DNA of 64,000 nucleotides from assembly GCF_003253735.1 (NCBI RefSeq), contig NZ_QKYW01000001.1:248001-312000 (forward strand). The letters are read 5' to 3'. The stretch is from Pseudomonas sp. URMO17WK12:I2. GTDB taxonomy: Bacteria; Pseudomonadota; Gammaproteobacteria; Pseudomonadales; Pseudomonadaceae. Numbering within the stretch: the first letter of the stretch is position 1; every line of letters begins with the position of its first letter. The position numbers and the translations under genes were made by a program. Shown here piece after piece: positions 8,007 through 17,474 of the stretch. The notes beneath the pieces are model-generated. The model did not search any database. It worked only from the letters and a program-made list of their open reading frames with translations, and was not told the origin of the DNA.

Positions 8007-9968
8007 TCAGGCCAGGCGGAAGCGACTCACCAGCTTCTGCTGATGATCGGCCAGGCGCGCCAGCTCCTGACTGGTGACGGCGGTCTGCTCGGCACCGGAA
8101 CTGACCTGGATGGCCACGTCGTTGATCTCCACCACGTTGCGGTTGATGTCCTCGGCCACCGCGCTCTGCTCTTCGGCTGCGGCAGCGATCTGCATGTTGC
8201 GATCGCTGATGCTGCTCACACCCGAGGCAATCTCGGCCAGCAGGTCGCCGGCACGGCCGATATTGCTCGCGCCGGCACGTGCCTTGTTGAGCGTTTCCTC
8301 CATGGACTGGGTGGCCAGGTCAGAGCCGCGCTGCAGGTTGGCGATCATCTCCTGGATGTTGCCGGTCGACTCCTGGGTTTTCTGCGCCAGGGTGCGCACC
8401 TCCGAGGCCACCACCGCGAAACCGCGACCGTGATCGCCGGCACGCGCCGCTTCGATGGCCGCGTTGAGGGCCAGCAGGTTGGTCTGATCGGCGATGCCGC
8501 GAATCACGTCGAGCACCGAGGAGATCGAATCGCTCTCGTGCTTGAGGTCACCAATGATGCGCGCGGTATCGTCGGCCTGGGTCGACAGCTCACGAATCAC
8601 TTCGACGGTGCGCTCGATTTCCTGACGGCCCTGGGTGGTACTGATATTCACCTGACGCGACATTTGCGCGGCATCGTTGGTGCTCTGCGCCACCTCGCGA
8701 ACCGTGGCGCTCATTTCGTTGATGGCGGTGACCACCAGCTCGGTGCCCTGGCGCTGGCGCTCCAGGCTGGTGCTGGTCTGCAGGGTCACGGCCGAGCACT
8801 CTTCGGCTGCGGTGGCGACCTGGGCGGTGGCCGAGCCGATTTCCTGGACGATCTGCGTCAGCTCCCCGGCCATGATGTTGAGGTTGCGGCTGATCTCGCC
8901 GAATTCGTCCTTGCCGACATAGGCCGAACGGGCCGTCAGATCACGTTGCGACAGCGACAGCAAGGCGCGGTTGGCCTCGCCCACCGCCAGCTTGATATTG
9001 CTGATGATCAGGTAGGACAGCACGGCTACCACGGCCATGGCGACCAGCACGCTGATGGCGGCCATCCACAGCATCGCCGAGGCCTTGGCGCGCGCCTGGG
9101 CGGCCAGATCGTAAACACTGCCGCCCAGTTCGTTTTCCACTTCGCCCATCAGGTCGATGCGGCTGGTGGAGGTCTGGAACCAGTCGGTGGCCTTGACGCC
9201 CAGGGGCTGGCCGAGCGGCGTTTCGAAGGCCAGCTTCTGCAGGCGAGCGACTTCGAGGGCACTGGGCTGCTGCATTTTCTCATCGAGCTTGCGCACGAAG
9301 TCAACCGAGGCATTGCGGCGAAAGCCTTCGGAATACGCGGTGAACTCGCCCAGGTTGCGGCTGAAGGTGGAGAGCAGGTCGGCATCGAAACGATCCTGGT
9401 TGAACACCACGCCGAGCATCGCGCGCTCGCGGCCGGCGCGCTCCTTCATCTCGATGAACTGGTTGAGCGACGACAGCGCGCGCGCCAATGTCGGGTCCGT
9501 AACCGAGCGCTCGACGGCGTGGGTATAGCCGATCAGCTTGCGGATGATATCGGTAAAGCGCGCACCGGATTCGCGGTTGTTGATCGCCAGTTTGTCGATC
9601 TGCCCACGCATGGCATCCAGCCCGCCCAGGGTGGCCAGGGCTTCATCCAGCCCGGCATCGGCGCTGCCTGCCAGGGTACGCGCATCGGCCAGGGCGGTGT
9701 CGGTCTGGCCGCGCATGCGCAGCAGCACGTCCTGCATGTTCTTGCCCTGGCTGCCGAGGAAAACGCCACTGGCTCCACGCTCGCGCTGCAACACGGTAAT
9801 CAGCTGGCTGACCTTCTGTGCGATGACGCTGGCCTCCTGCGTCTGCTCCATCTCCTGCAAGGTCTGGTAGCTGCTGTTGACCTGCAGAGCGGCCAGCCAG
9901 AGGAAGCCCAGCAACGGGCAGGCGAGAATCAGCAAGAGCTTGAGGCTCAAGGGGATGTTTCTGAGCAC
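8007..9968 (-). CDS. Methyl-accepting chemotaxis protein with NIT sensor domain
   Basis: A 653-residue transmembrane chemoreceptor starting at GTG with AGGTGA upstream. TM1 covers roughly residues 8-28. The periplasmic region (about 30-300) contains [18 protein letters not shown], the hallmark of the NIT (nitrate/nitrite-type) sensing domain. TM2 is near 305-325 ([19 protein letters not shown]), followed by HAMP and the coiled-coil signalling domain with the invariant tip [20 protein letters not shown]. It is expected to feed CheA/CheW. The ligand is inferred from the domain and could be something other than nitrate. No CheR-tethering pentapeptide is seen; it ends KLVSRFRLA. Confidence 0.92.
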   Translation of the reverse strand: MLRNIPLSLKLLLILACPLLGFLWLAALQVNSSYQTLQEMEQTQEASVIAQKVSQLITVLQRERGASGVFLGSQGKNMQDVLLRMRGQTDTALADARTLAGSADAGLDEALATLGGLDAMRGQIDKLAINNRESGARFTDIIRKLIGYTHAVERSVTDPTLARALSSLNQFIEMKERAGRERAMLGVVFNQDRFDADLLSTFSRNLGEFTAYSEGFRRNASVDFVRKLDEKMQQPSALEVARLQKLAFETPLGQPLGVKATDWFQTSTSRIDLMGEVENELGGSVYDLAAQARAKASAMLWMAAISVLVAMAVVAVLSYLIISNIKLAVGEANRALLSLSQRDLTARSAYVGKDEFGEISRNLNIMAGELTQIVQEIGSATAQVATAAEECSAVTLQTSTSLERQRQGTELVVTAINEMSATVREVAQSTNDAAQMSRQVNISTTQGRQEIERTVEVIRELSTQADDTARIIGDLKHESDSISSVLDVIRGIADQTNLLALNAAIEAARAGDHGRGFAVVASEVRTLAQKTQESTGNIQEMIANLQRGSDLATQSMEETLNKARAGASNIGRAGDLLAEIASGVSSISDRNMQIAAAAEEQSAVAEDINRNVVEINDVAIQVSSGAEQTAVTSQELARLADHQQKLVSRFRLA

Positions 9969-10207
9969 GACGTTTCACCTATTCAATTTACTTCGGCAGT
10001 TCTGTTTACGAAGCGAAGGGTTGCCTGTTGTCGCACCGTCTGCGCGGCGCGTTGAACAGGGGGACGCATTTGGCATGCGGCACGTTAGGCAATAGACGAG
10101 GTACAGAAAGGTAATCGGCGCGCGACATCCATTCTTTAATAAAGTTCGGCGCACCTGTGAGACCAAGGCGGTGGGAGGTCGATGGCCATCAAGTCGGGTA
10201 CGCGTCG

Positions 10208-10612
10208 CTAGTCGATCCGCTCTTGCTGCTCCTGGGGCAACGACGGGTCGACCTCCAGCCACGGCAAACGGCTCCGGGTCCAGATATGCCGGTCGGCGGC
10301 CGCGTGCTCGGGGTGATCGAGCGTGGCGATGGTCACGTCCAGGCTGTTCGGGCTCAGGGTGGTGAACAGCGCCAAGTGAGCGCCACAGTTCGGGCAGAAG
10401 CAGCGCTCGCAGGTGGGCGAGGAGGCGAAACGCGCCGGTTCGCCGCGCAGCCAGGTAAAGGCGGCCAGCGGCACGGTGATCCAGGTCACCAGAATGCCGC
10501 CGGTGCTGCGCCGACAGATCGAACAGTGGCAGTGGGCGATATCGCGCAACGGTGCCCGGAACTGATAACGCATTGCACCGCACTGACAACCGCCCTGATG
10601 CAGATCACTCAT
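10208..10612 (-). CDS. GFA family protein (CENP-V/GFA zinc fold)
   Basis: A 134-residue GFA-domain protein. Zinc-binding cysteines occur in the usual order: GGCQCGAMRY, CHCSICRRS and CFCPNCGAHL. The ATG at 10612 is preceded by AGGAGGGCGGC, an excellent ribosome-binding site, so the longer in-frame start at 10663 is rejected. The family is named after a glutathione-dependent formaldehyde-activating enzyme, but most members have no proven reaction, so only the fold should be asserted. It is divergent from the AEC transporter. A second, different GFA gene is at 55120. Confidence 0.87.
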   Translation of the reverse strand: MSDLHQGGCQCGAMRYQFRAPLRDIAHCHCSICRRSTGGILVTWITVPLAAFTWLRGEPARFASSPTCERCFCPNCGAHLALFTTLSPNSLDVTIATLDHPEHAAADRHIWTRSRLPWLEVDPSLPQEQQERID

Positions 10613-10700
10613 GCCGCCCTCCTTTCGTCCTGTGATGTCCCTGCTTGCCTGATCAATGGGCACTGGCGAAGATGCACCCTCACCACCACCGGGGGTTCCC

Positions 10701-11615
10701 GTGACCGAACTGCTCTTGGCCCTCTGGCCACTCTTCGCATTGATCGTCGGCGGCTACGTGCTCAGCCGTCGTGGCTTTCCCAACGAGGCCTTCTGGCCGG
10801 GGGCCGAACGCCTCAACTACTTCATCCTGTTCCCGGCGCTGCTGTTCAACAGCCTGGCCACCGCGCCGCTGGACAACCCGCAGTTGCCGCGCATGGCGCT
10901 GGCCGTGCTGCTCGGCCTGGGCATCGCCTGGCTGGCCCTTCTGGTGATGCGTCGCCTGCGCGGCTGGCCGGCAGCGCGCTTCGGCGCCTTCAGCCAGGGC
11001 ATCCTGCGTTTCAATACCTACCTGGGCCTGGCCGCCGTGGGCAGCCTGTTCGGTCAGCCGGGCCTGACCCTGGCAGCCCTGATGCTGGCGCTGATGGTAC
11101 CGACCGTCAACGTGCTTTCGGTCTGGTCGCTGACCGCCGAGCGAGGCGTCAGCGCCCGCAGCCTGTTATTGCCGATCATCCGCAACCCGCTGATCCTGGC
11201 CTGCCTGGCCGGTGCGCTGGTCAACCTGAGCGGCCTGGGCTTGCCCGGCGGCAGCGGCCGCCTGCTCAGCCTGCTGGCCGCCGCGAGCCTGCCGCTCGGC
11301 CTCTTGTGCGTGGGCGCCGCGCTGAAGCCCGAACAGCTCGGCGGCGAAGTGCCGGCCCTGGCCTGGAACAGCCTGCTGCGCCTGCTGCTGATGCCGGTGC
11401 TGGCCCTGGCGGTGGCCTATGGGCTGCAGCTGCCGACCATGGAAAGCACCGTGCTGGTGCTGTTCTTCGCCCTGCCCACCGCACCGACCGCCTATGTGCT
11501 GACCCGCCAGTTGGGCGGCGATGCCAACCTGATGGCCGGCATCATCACCTTGCAGCACCTGCTGGCCGCCGCTTCGCTGGTCGCGGTACTGGCTGTCCTC
11601 GAACATTTGCTCTAG
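10701..11615 (+). CDS. AEC (auxin efflux carrier-like) family transporter
   Basis: A 304-residue membrane protein with about ten helices, of the AEC family; bacterial members export or exchange malonate, malate or other small carboxylates. The first helix is LLLALWPLFALIVGGYVL, and the C-terminal half repeats the fold (NPLILACLAGALVNLSGLGL onward). I chose GTG at 10701 because it directly precedes the first helix and has a GGGGG stretch upstream; the ATG at 10656 would add a Pro-rich, non-membrane leader. The next gene is a CitMHS transporter, so a carboxylate role is possible but unproven. Confidence 0.83.
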   Translation: MTELLLALWPLFALIVGGYVLSRRGFPNEAFWPGAERLNYFILFPALLFNSLATAPLDNPQLPRMALAVLLGLGIAWLALLVMRRLRGWPAARFGAFSQGILRFNTYLGLAAVGSLFGQPGLTLAALMLALMVPTVNVLSVWSLTAERGVSARSLLLPIIRNPLILACLAGALVNLSGLGLPGGSGRLLSLLAAASLPLGLLCVGAALKPEQLGGEVPALAWNSLLRLLLMPVLALAVAYGLQLPTMESTVLVLFFALPTAPTAYVLTRQLGGDANLMAGIITLQHLLAAASLVAVLAVLEHLL

Positions 11616-11920
11616 CCCACCACTCACGCGGGCCGCAAGGCCCGCGCTGGCGACCGCGAATTGTGGTTCGCAGCCCGCTACGACCTCGATACGGCGAAAG
11701 CTGGCTGAAAGCTTCGTGGTCTAGCATCGCCCCACTGACCGACAAAGATCGGTCGATGAGCTGCCGCCAGAGAGGCCCGCAGCTGCCGTCAACAAGAACA
11801 AAACAGGTGATTAACCATGCTCCGCCCCAGCTCCTCACGCCTGCTCCCTCTCCGCTCGCTTCAACGCTAGCCCCCTCGCGCCTTACACGCACCTAGCCGA
11901 ATAACGTCCGGAGAATCTCC
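11616..11920 (+). other. AEC-CitMHS intergenic region with GC hairpin and short leader ORF
   Basis: This 305-bp gap holds a strong hairpin at 11627-11646: 8-bp stem CGCGGGCC/GGCCCGCG with a GCAA tetraloop and no T-tract. It may stabilise or end the AEC transcript. Further on, an ATG at 11817 with AGGTGA upstream opens a 17-codon ORF ending at 11870 (MLRPSSSRLLPLRSLQR), rich in Leu, Arg and Ser, about 50 bp before the citrate transporter gene. It could be a leader peptide or chance. Nothing else was recognised. Confidence 0.45.
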
Positions 11921-13225
11921 ATGCTCACATTCCTTGGCTTCGCCATGGTCTCGACCTTCATGTACCTGATCATGAGCAAACGCCTGTCGGCGCTCATCGC
12001 TCTGATCATCATCCCGATCATCTTCGCCCTGATCGGCGGGTTCGCCGCGCAGATCGGCCCGATGATGCTCGAAGGCATCAGCAAGCTCGCGCCCACCGGC
12101 GTGATGCTGATGTTCGCCATCCTCTACTTCGCCATCATGATCGACTCGGGTCTGTTCGATCCGCCCGTGCGCCTGATCCTCAAGATGGTCAAGGGTGACC
12201 CGCTCAAGGTTGCCGTAGGCACCGTGGCCCTGGCGCTGATCGTATCCCTGGACGGCGACGGTTCGACCACCTACATGATCTGCGTCGGCGCCATGCTGCC
12301 GCTGTACAGCCGCCTGAAAATGAGCCCGACCATCATGGCCGGCCTGATCATCATGGCTGGCGGCATCATGAACATGACGCCCTGGGGCGGCCCGACCGCT
12401 CGCGCCGCCAGCGCCCTGCACGTGGATCCGTCGGACGTGTTCGTGCCGATGATTCCGGGCATGATCGTCGGCGCCATCGTGCTGTTCGGCGTGGCGTACC
12501 TCTATGGCCTGCGTGAGCGCAAGCGCCTGGGCGTGCTGCAGTTGCCGGAAGGCAAGATCACCCAGGACGAGATCAGCGTCTCCCAGTTCCCGGAAGCCCG
12601 CCGCCCGAAACTGATCCTGATCAACGCCCTGCTGACCATCGTGCTGATGACCACGCTGATCGCCGGCCTGCTGCCGATGCCGGTGCTGTTCATGATCGCC
12701 TTCAGTATCGCGATGATCATCAACTACCCCTGCCTGCAGCAGCAGAAGGACCGTATCTCCGCCCATGCCGGCAACGTGCTGGCCGTGGTCGGGCTGATCT
12801 TCGCGGCCGGTATCTTCACCGGCATCCTGACCGGCACCGGCATGGTCGACGCGATGTCCAAGAGCCTGCTGGCGGTGATTCCGGACGCCCTCGGCCCGCA
12901 CCTGGCGGTGATCACCGCACTAGTGAGCATGCCGTTCACCTTCTTCATGTCCAACGATGCGTTCTACTACGGCATTCTGCCGGTACTGAACCAGGCCGCT
13001 TCCGGCTATGGCATCAGCGCCGTGGAAATGGCCCGCGCCTCCATCGTCGGCCAACCGGTGCACCTGCTCAGCCCGCTGGTGCCGTCCACCTACCTGCTGA
13101 TCGGCCTGGCGAAGATCGAGTTCGGTGACCTGCAGCGCTTCACCCTCAAGTGGGCAGTGCTGGTGTGCATGGCGATCCTCGCTGCAGCCCTGGTACTTGG
13201 CGTGTTTCCGCTGTTCGGTCGGTGA
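11921..13225 (+). CDS. CitMHS family citrate:H+ symporter
   Basis: A 434-residue inner-membrane transporter of the CitMHS family, whose members import citrate complexed with a divalent metal. About twelve hydrophobic helices span the protein. Family-typical segments include SLDGDGSTTYMICVGAMLPL, NMTPWGGPTARAAS, and near the end FFMSNDAFYYGILPVLN and GQPVHLLSPLVPSTYLLIG. The ATG follows GGAGA at good spacing. Metal preference (Mg, Ca, Zn or Fe) cannot be told. No two-component regulator lies next to it. Confidence 0.92.
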   Translation: MLTFLGFAMVSTFMYLIMSKRLSALIALIIIPIIFALIGGFAAQIGPMMLEGISKLAPTGVMLMFAILYFAIMIDSGLFDPPVRLILKMVKGDPLKVAVGTVALALIVSLDGDGSTTYMICVGAMLPLYSRLKMSPTIMAGLIIMAGGIMNMTPWGGPTARAASALHVDPSDVFVPMIPGMIVGAIVLFGVAYLYGLRERKRLGVLQLPEGKITQDEISVSQFPEARRPKLILINALLTIVLMTTLIAGLLPMPVLFMIAFSIAMIINYPCLQQQKDRISAHAGNVLAVVGLIFAAGIFTGILTGTGMVDAMSKSLLAVIPDALGPHLAVITALVSMPFTFFMSNDAFYYGILPVLNQAASGYGISAVEMARASIVGQPVHLLSPLVPSTYLLIGLAKIEFGDLQRFTLKWAVLVCMAILAAALVLGVFPLFGR

Positions 13226-13327
13226 TCCGAAAATATTTTGACGAAATTTTCACATCGCTGGCGCTAGACTTCGGCATCCATGCCGATGGCTCGCGCCAGT
13301 TTTTCTATCACCCACAAGGAACCTCTA

Positions 13328-14101
13328 ATGGAATGGCTTACCAACCCGGAAATCTGGGTTGCTTTCTTGACTCTGACCGCCCTGGAAATCGTTCTGGGTA
13401 TCGACAACATCATCATGATCGCCATTCTGGTGTCGCGCATGCCGCCGCACATGCAGGCGCGCACCCGCTTCTTCGGCCTGGCCCTGGCCATGGTCACGCG
13501 CATTCTGCTGCTGCTTTCCATCACCTGGATCATGCGCCTGACCGCCGACCTGTTCCACGTGTTCGGCCAGGGCATCTCCGGCCGTGACCTGATCCTGTTC
13601 TTCGGTGGCCTGTTCCTGCTGTGGAAGAGCAGCACCGAGATCTACCACGGCATGGAAGGCGAGGAAGAAAGCGCCGAGCAGCCTACAGGCGCCGGCAAGC
13701 AGTTCCTTGGCACCATTATCCAGATCGCCATCATCGACATCGTCTTCTCGCTGGACTCGGTCATCACCGCAGTGGGCATGGTGTCGCACGTGCCGGTCAT
13801 GGTCGCGGCCATCGTCGTTGCGGTCATCGTCATGATGATCTGCGCCGGCACCATCAGCGACTTCATCGAGAAACACCCGAGCCTGAAGATCCTGGCCCTG
13901 TCGTTCCTCATCGTGGTTGGTACCGTACTGATCGCCGAGAGCTTCGAAGTCCACGTGCCGAAAGGCTACGTCTACTTCGCCATGGCCTTCTCGCTGGCCG
14001 TGGAAGCGCTGAACATCCGCATGCGCACCGCCCGCCGCCGCGCCGAAGGCAAGGCCGACCCGGAGCCGGTGAAGCTGCGCAAGGACGTGCCTGGTCAGTG
14101 A
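13328..14101 (+). CDS. TerC family integral membrane protein
   Basis: A 257-residue protein with about seven helices. It has both diagnostic acidic motifs: LEIVLGIDNIIMI near the N terminus and DIVFSLDSVITAVGM after the central loop. TerC/Alx relatives are linked to manganese export, pH response and metal loading of exported proteins; the tellurite label is historical. The start is the ATG at 13328 preceded by AAGGA; the ATG at 13280 would add 16 residues before the first helix. A strong hairpin terminator follows at 14141. Confidence 0.88.
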   Translation: MEWLTNPEIWVAFLTLTALEIVLGIDNIIMIAILVSRMPPHMQARTRFFGLALAMVTRILLLLSITWIMRLTADLFHVFGQGISGRDLILFFGGLFLLWKSSTEIYHGMEGEEESAEQPTGAGKQFLGTIIQIAIIDIVFSLDSVITAVGMVSHVPVMVAAIVVAVIVMMICAGTISDFIEKHPSLKILALSFLIVVGTVLIAESFEVHVPKGYVYFAMAFSLAVEALNIRMRTARRRAEGKADPEPVKLRKDVPGQ

Positions 14102-14140
14102 TCGATCTGGCGGCCTGACAAGCGCAGGCGTAGCAAGCAC

Positions 14141-14172
14141 AAGGCCCGTATCCATTGATACGGGCCTTGTCG
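14141..14172 (+). terminator. Rho-independent terminator between terC and the convergent deacetylase gene
   Basis: A 12-bp perfect stem AAGGCCCGTATC/GATACGGGCCTT with a CATT loop, then a partly T-rich tail. It lies 40 bp after the TerC stop and 46 bp before the end of the convergent deacetylase gene, so it may work in both directions. Confidence 0.85.
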
Positions 14173-14217
14173 TTTCAGGGGCTACCAGCCGGTGTCATGC
14201 GCCCTGCCCTGATCGGC

Positions 14218-15327
14218 TCAAGCCAGCTGCGTGGCAAGGCGCTCGACGTGCCCCTGCAGGAACTGGCTGACGGCGGTACCGGGCTGCTGCAGCTGCAAGA
14301 GCGCCAGCATGGGATCCTCGACGGCGGTGCGTATGCCGGCCATCTCCTCGAGGACCGCCAACCCGCAGAAAGGCACATAGGCCTCGGCATAGCCGCCCTC
14401 GTGAACCATCACCAGGCGCCCGTCACAGTGGCGCTCGGCAGCTTGCTTGACCAGCGCGGTCATCGCCCGGAACGAGTCGCTGTGCAGCAGCATGCGGGCA
14501 AGCGGATCGACGCCATTGGCGTCGTAGCCGCAGGCCACCACGATCAACTGCGGCGCGAAGCGATCGAGCGCCGGTATCACGATCGAACCCATGGCCTGCA
14601 GATAGGCGTCATGGCCGCTACCGGGCGGTAGCGGAATGTTGATGTTGAACCCCTGGCCGGCACCGCGGCCGCGCTCCTCTATGCCGCTGTAACCAGGCGG
14701 AAAGCAGTTTTCCTGATGCAGGGAGATGGTCAGCACATCGTCACGCCGTTCGTAGATCGATTGCGTACCGTTGCCGTGGTGGACATCCCAATCGATGATC
14801 GCCACGCGTCCCAAGCCGTGCGCGGCCTTGGCCGCCTCGATGGCAACGGGGATATTGGCCAGGAAGCAGAAGCCCATGGCCTGGTCGGCGAGGCAGTGAT
14901 GGCCAGGTGGCCGCGAGAGCGAGTAAGCATTGCTGACCTCACCGCGCATCACGCTGTCTACGGCGGCTATCGCCAGCCCTGCCGACAACTTGGCAATTTC
15001 GTAGCTGCCCGGGCCGATGGGCGCATTGGCCCCCAACTCGCCGCCGCCGGCATCGCTCAGGGTCTTGAAGCGTTGCAGGTAAGCCTGGGGATGAACGCGC
15101 AGCAGATCGGCCTCGCTGGCAGGTTCTGCACTGCGCAGCGCCAGCTGGCGGCTCAGGCCCGAGACGTCCATCAGGCATTTGAGCCGACGCTTGGATTCGG
15201 GTGATTCGGCAAATCCCGCGGCAGCCGGTGGCTGCACCCAGCCGCCCACCGGCAATACCAGGGCGTGCATGCCGGCGCTGTGCCAGAAACACAGCTCGTC
15301 GAAGAAAAACCCGGTTGTACCTTTCAT
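14218..15327 (-). CDS. Class II histone deacetylase-like amidohydrolase (HDAH type)
   Basis: A 369-residue zinc amidohydrolase, the same length as, and closely similar to, the bacterial HDAH of strain FB188. The active site is complete: tandem His H143/H144 (PPGHH), zinc ligands D181 and H183 (IDWDVHHGNG) and D269 (CGYDANGVDPLARM), and a transition-state Tyr in HEGGYAEAY. Bacterial members remove acetyl or other acyl groups from small amines, not histones; the natural substrate is unknown. The ATG at 15327 makes an ATGA overlap with the upstream MFS gene, fixing the start. Association with a transporter, an outer-membrane protein and a LuxR regulator suggests an uptake-and-deacylation pathway. 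Confidence 0.9.
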   Translation of the reverse strand: MKGTTGFFFDELCFWHSAGMHALVLPVGGWVQPPAAAGFAESPESKRRLKCLMDVSGLSRQLALRSAEPASEADLLRVHPQAYLQRFKTLSDAGGGELGANAPIGPGSYEIAKLSAGLAIAAVDSVMRGEVSNAYSLSRPPGHHCLADQAMGFCFLANIPVAIEAAKAAHGLGRVAIIDWDVHHGNGTQSIYERRDDVLTISLHQENCFPPGYSGIEERGRGAGQGFNINIPLPPGSGHDAYLQAMGSIVIPALDRFAPQLIVVACGYDANGVDPLARMLLHSDSFRAMTALVKQAAERHCDGRLVMVHEGGYAEAYVPFCGLAVLEEMAGIRTAVEDPMLALLQLQQPGTAVSQFLQGHVERLATQLA

Positions 15328-16505
15328 GACTGCACTCCAGTGGACGCGAATGAATAAACAGGTGGCTTGTGCAACTGCTGGCCGAGCATCAGCATCAGGC
15401 AGGACAGCAGCAGGCAACAGGCGCTGCCCAGCAACACCAGGCCCATGCCCCCGGCGTGCTCAAGAATCGGCCCGGCCAGCATCGGGCCCAGCGCCAGGCC
15501 GCCGCCGATGACCAGGTTGACGGTACTCATCAGCCGCCCGCGTTGATCGAAACTGGCCAGGGTGGCGAGAATGAACGGCAACACGAAGGTCCAGGCGTAC
15601 TTGAACAACAACGCGGCCACGGCAAAGCGCCCTATGTCAGGGCGGCCCATAAGCAGCAGCACCGCAGCGGCCATCACCGCGTAGCCGCCCAGCAAGGGAA
15701 TGCGCCGCGACCATCGTGCGCCGATCAGGGTTGCGCAGAGCGAGCCGAGAATGCCCAGCACGGTGGCGATGGAAAGAATCTGCCCACTGCTGGGCGCGTC
15801 GATGTCGGCAGCTGCAGCAATGCTGCCGATAAAGGTCCAGACCGCACTGAGACCGACGTAGAACAGCAGTACTGCCAACACCCCGAACACACCGGGCAGG
15901 ACGCTACCCGCGGTACCGAGCGCGGCCTGTGCGCGAGGCCGGGCAGCGGCGCTTGGAAAACAACCGGCCAGGGGCAAGCACAGGCCCATCAGCAAGGCCA
16001 GACTCAGGTACAGCGCCTTCAGCCCGGCCATGGCGAACAGCCCGGGCAGAACCCACAGGCCCAGCGCCCCGAGCACCAGCTGCCCGCTGACCCACAGCCC
16101 ATACACCCGATCCGGCTGGGCGCTGCCCGAGGCGCTGGCGATACAGATGACCATCAGCGTGCCACCGGCCAGGGCGCTCAACGCTCGCAGCCATAACAAT
16201 GCGTGGAAATCCAGGCTATACGCCGACAGCAGATTCACCAGGACGAACGCCCCGGCTGCGGCAAAGGCGACGCGTCGCCAGTTCCAGCGCGACAGCCAGT
16301 AGTAGGACGGCAACGTCGCCAGGCTCATCGCCGCCAGCTCCACGGAAAACAACTGACCGACCCGCGCGGGGCCGAGACCGAGCTGCGCGGCATATTGCGC
16401 AGCCACTACCGGTGCGGTCATCAGCACGCAAGGGGCGATGGCTGCGAACAGCACGACGGCCAACAGCTGCCGGGCGCCAAGCCCGGTAAGGTTGGATAGG
16501 GACAT
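15324..16505 (-). CDS. MFS transporter next to the HDAH-like deacetylase
   Basis: A 393-residue major-facilitator protein with about twelve helices; the first is RQLLAVVLFAAIAPCVLMTA. The ATG at 16505 (MSLSNLTGLG) is preferred over one at 16565, which would add a cysteine-rich non-membrane leader. Its stop overlaps the deacetylase start (ATGA), so the two are co-translated and probably handle the same compound. It starts 10 bp after the outer-membrane protein gene. The substrate is not identifiable. Confidence 0.85.
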   Translation of the reverse strand: MSLSNLTGLGARQLLAVVLFAAIAPCVLMTAPVVAAQYAAQLGLGPARVGQLFSVELAAMSLATLPSYYWLSRWNWRRVAFAAAGAFVLVNLLSAYSLDFHALLWLRALSALAGGTLMVICIASASGSAQPDRVYGLWVSGQLVLGALGLWVLPGLFAMAGLKALYLSLALLMGLCLPLAGCFPSAAARPRAQAALGTAGSVLPGVFGVLAVLLFYVGLSAVWTFIGSIAAAADIDAPSSGQILSIATVLGILGSLCATLIGARWSRRIPLLGGYAVMAAAVLLLMGRPDIGRFAVAALLFKYAWTFVLPFILATLASFDQRGRLMSTVNLVIGGGLALGPMLAGPILEHAGGMGLVLLGSACCLLLSCLMLMLGQQLHKPPVYSFASTGVQS

Positions 16506-16515
16506 GGCGAGTTCC

Positions 16516-17388
16516 TCAGAATACGTGCGCGAAGCGCAGCAGCAGACTGTTCTGGGCATAGGCATTGGAAGCCGCCACGTTGCGTGTCAGCCCCAACATC
16601 ACCTGGTTGCGGCGATCCAGCCAGTGACCGACCTCGAAACCGAGCTGGGTGTAACGCTGGTGAGTGTCGTCGAGGGTGCGGCCGTTGAGCTGCAGTTCGC
16701 CGCCGTCGGCGTGGATCAGCCGCAAGGCACCGTAGGTGCTGGGTGTGAAGTCGTAGGAGGCGAATGCCTGCAGGCGATAGAGCGGTTTCTGCTCGAGGTC
16801 GGCGCCGAAGTAGTCGTCGTTCTTGCCATACAGGTAAGCTTCGACGTTCGCCTCCAGCAGCCAGTTTTCGCCGACCCCCTGGGTGTAGTTGTAATTGAGG
16901 TTGAGGCTCCAGCGGTTCGAGCCCGCAGATATACTCGGGTTGCGACTGTCGTACTCCCCGATCGGCACGCTGAGCATCGTCAGCAGGCCGCTATAGGTGC
17001 GGGCCTCGGGATCGTTGATGAAAAACAACGTGCCGCCAATCTGCGGATCACCAATGCCATGGTCGCTGGTACGCTCGGCGGCGCCGGGCAATCGCGCCTC
17101 GGTATCGACATAAGAGACCACGAATTGCGGCGTACAGAGTGTTCCGCAGATATTACTGAACCACAGCTGCCGGTAGGCGAAAACGTTGACCGCCAGGTCC
17201 GCCTTGCCGGTGCTGTCCGCAGCGCCGTGATAGTCGTTGGCGCGTACCAGGGGCAGGTAGGCGACACCGACGCTGGTGCCGACCGGCGCAGACACGAAGT
17301 CCCGCGCATTGAGGTCAGCGGCCTCAACACCGCCACAGACCACCGCAGCCGATGAGAGAGTTGCCAAGCACGCATAGCGAGTAAACAT
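16516..17388 (-). CDS. Outer-membrane transporter of the phenol MetA-pathway family (PF13557-like)
   Basis: A 290-residue predicted outer-membrane beta-barrel. A signal peptide (MFTRYACLATLSSAAVVCGG, cleaved near VEA-AD) is followed by alternating aromatic strands such as YLPLVRANDYHG, WSLNLNYNYTQG and LLRFAHVF at the C terminus; the final Phe fits barrel assembly. The ATG at 17388 has AGGA at good spacing. The family is found in aromatic and hydrophobic compound catabolic clusters and is thought to aid uptake. It is the first gene of the operon with the MFS transporter and the deacetylase. Confidence 0.8.
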   Translation of the reverse strand: MFTRYACLATLSSAAVVCGGVEAADLNARDFVSAPVGTSVGVAYLPLVRANDYHGAADSTGKADLAVNVFAYRQLWFSNICGTLCTPQFVVSYVDTEARLPGAAERTSDHGIGDPQIGGTLFFINDPEARTYSGLLTMLSVPIGEYDSRNPSISAGSNRWSLNLNYNYTQGVGENWLLEANVEAYLYGKNDDYFGADLEQKPLYRLQAFASYDFTPSTYGALRLIHADGGELQLNGRTLDDTHQRYTQLGFEVGHWLDRRNQVMLGLTRNVAASNAYAQNSLLLRFAHVF

Positions 17389-17474
17389 GGGCGTTTTCCT
17401 GTTGTATTGTTTTTCGGCGGACAAAACTTCCCCGTGACCGCTGTTTTGCGCAGCAGCCGGTTATTACTTCTGGG

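Noticed and set aside
8043..10055. A 670-codon plus-strand frame opposite the chemoreceptor gene
   Set aside because: His/Gly/Gln/Ala-rich composition typical of a GC-rich antisense frame; the minus-strand product has clear NIT, HAMP and signalling domains.
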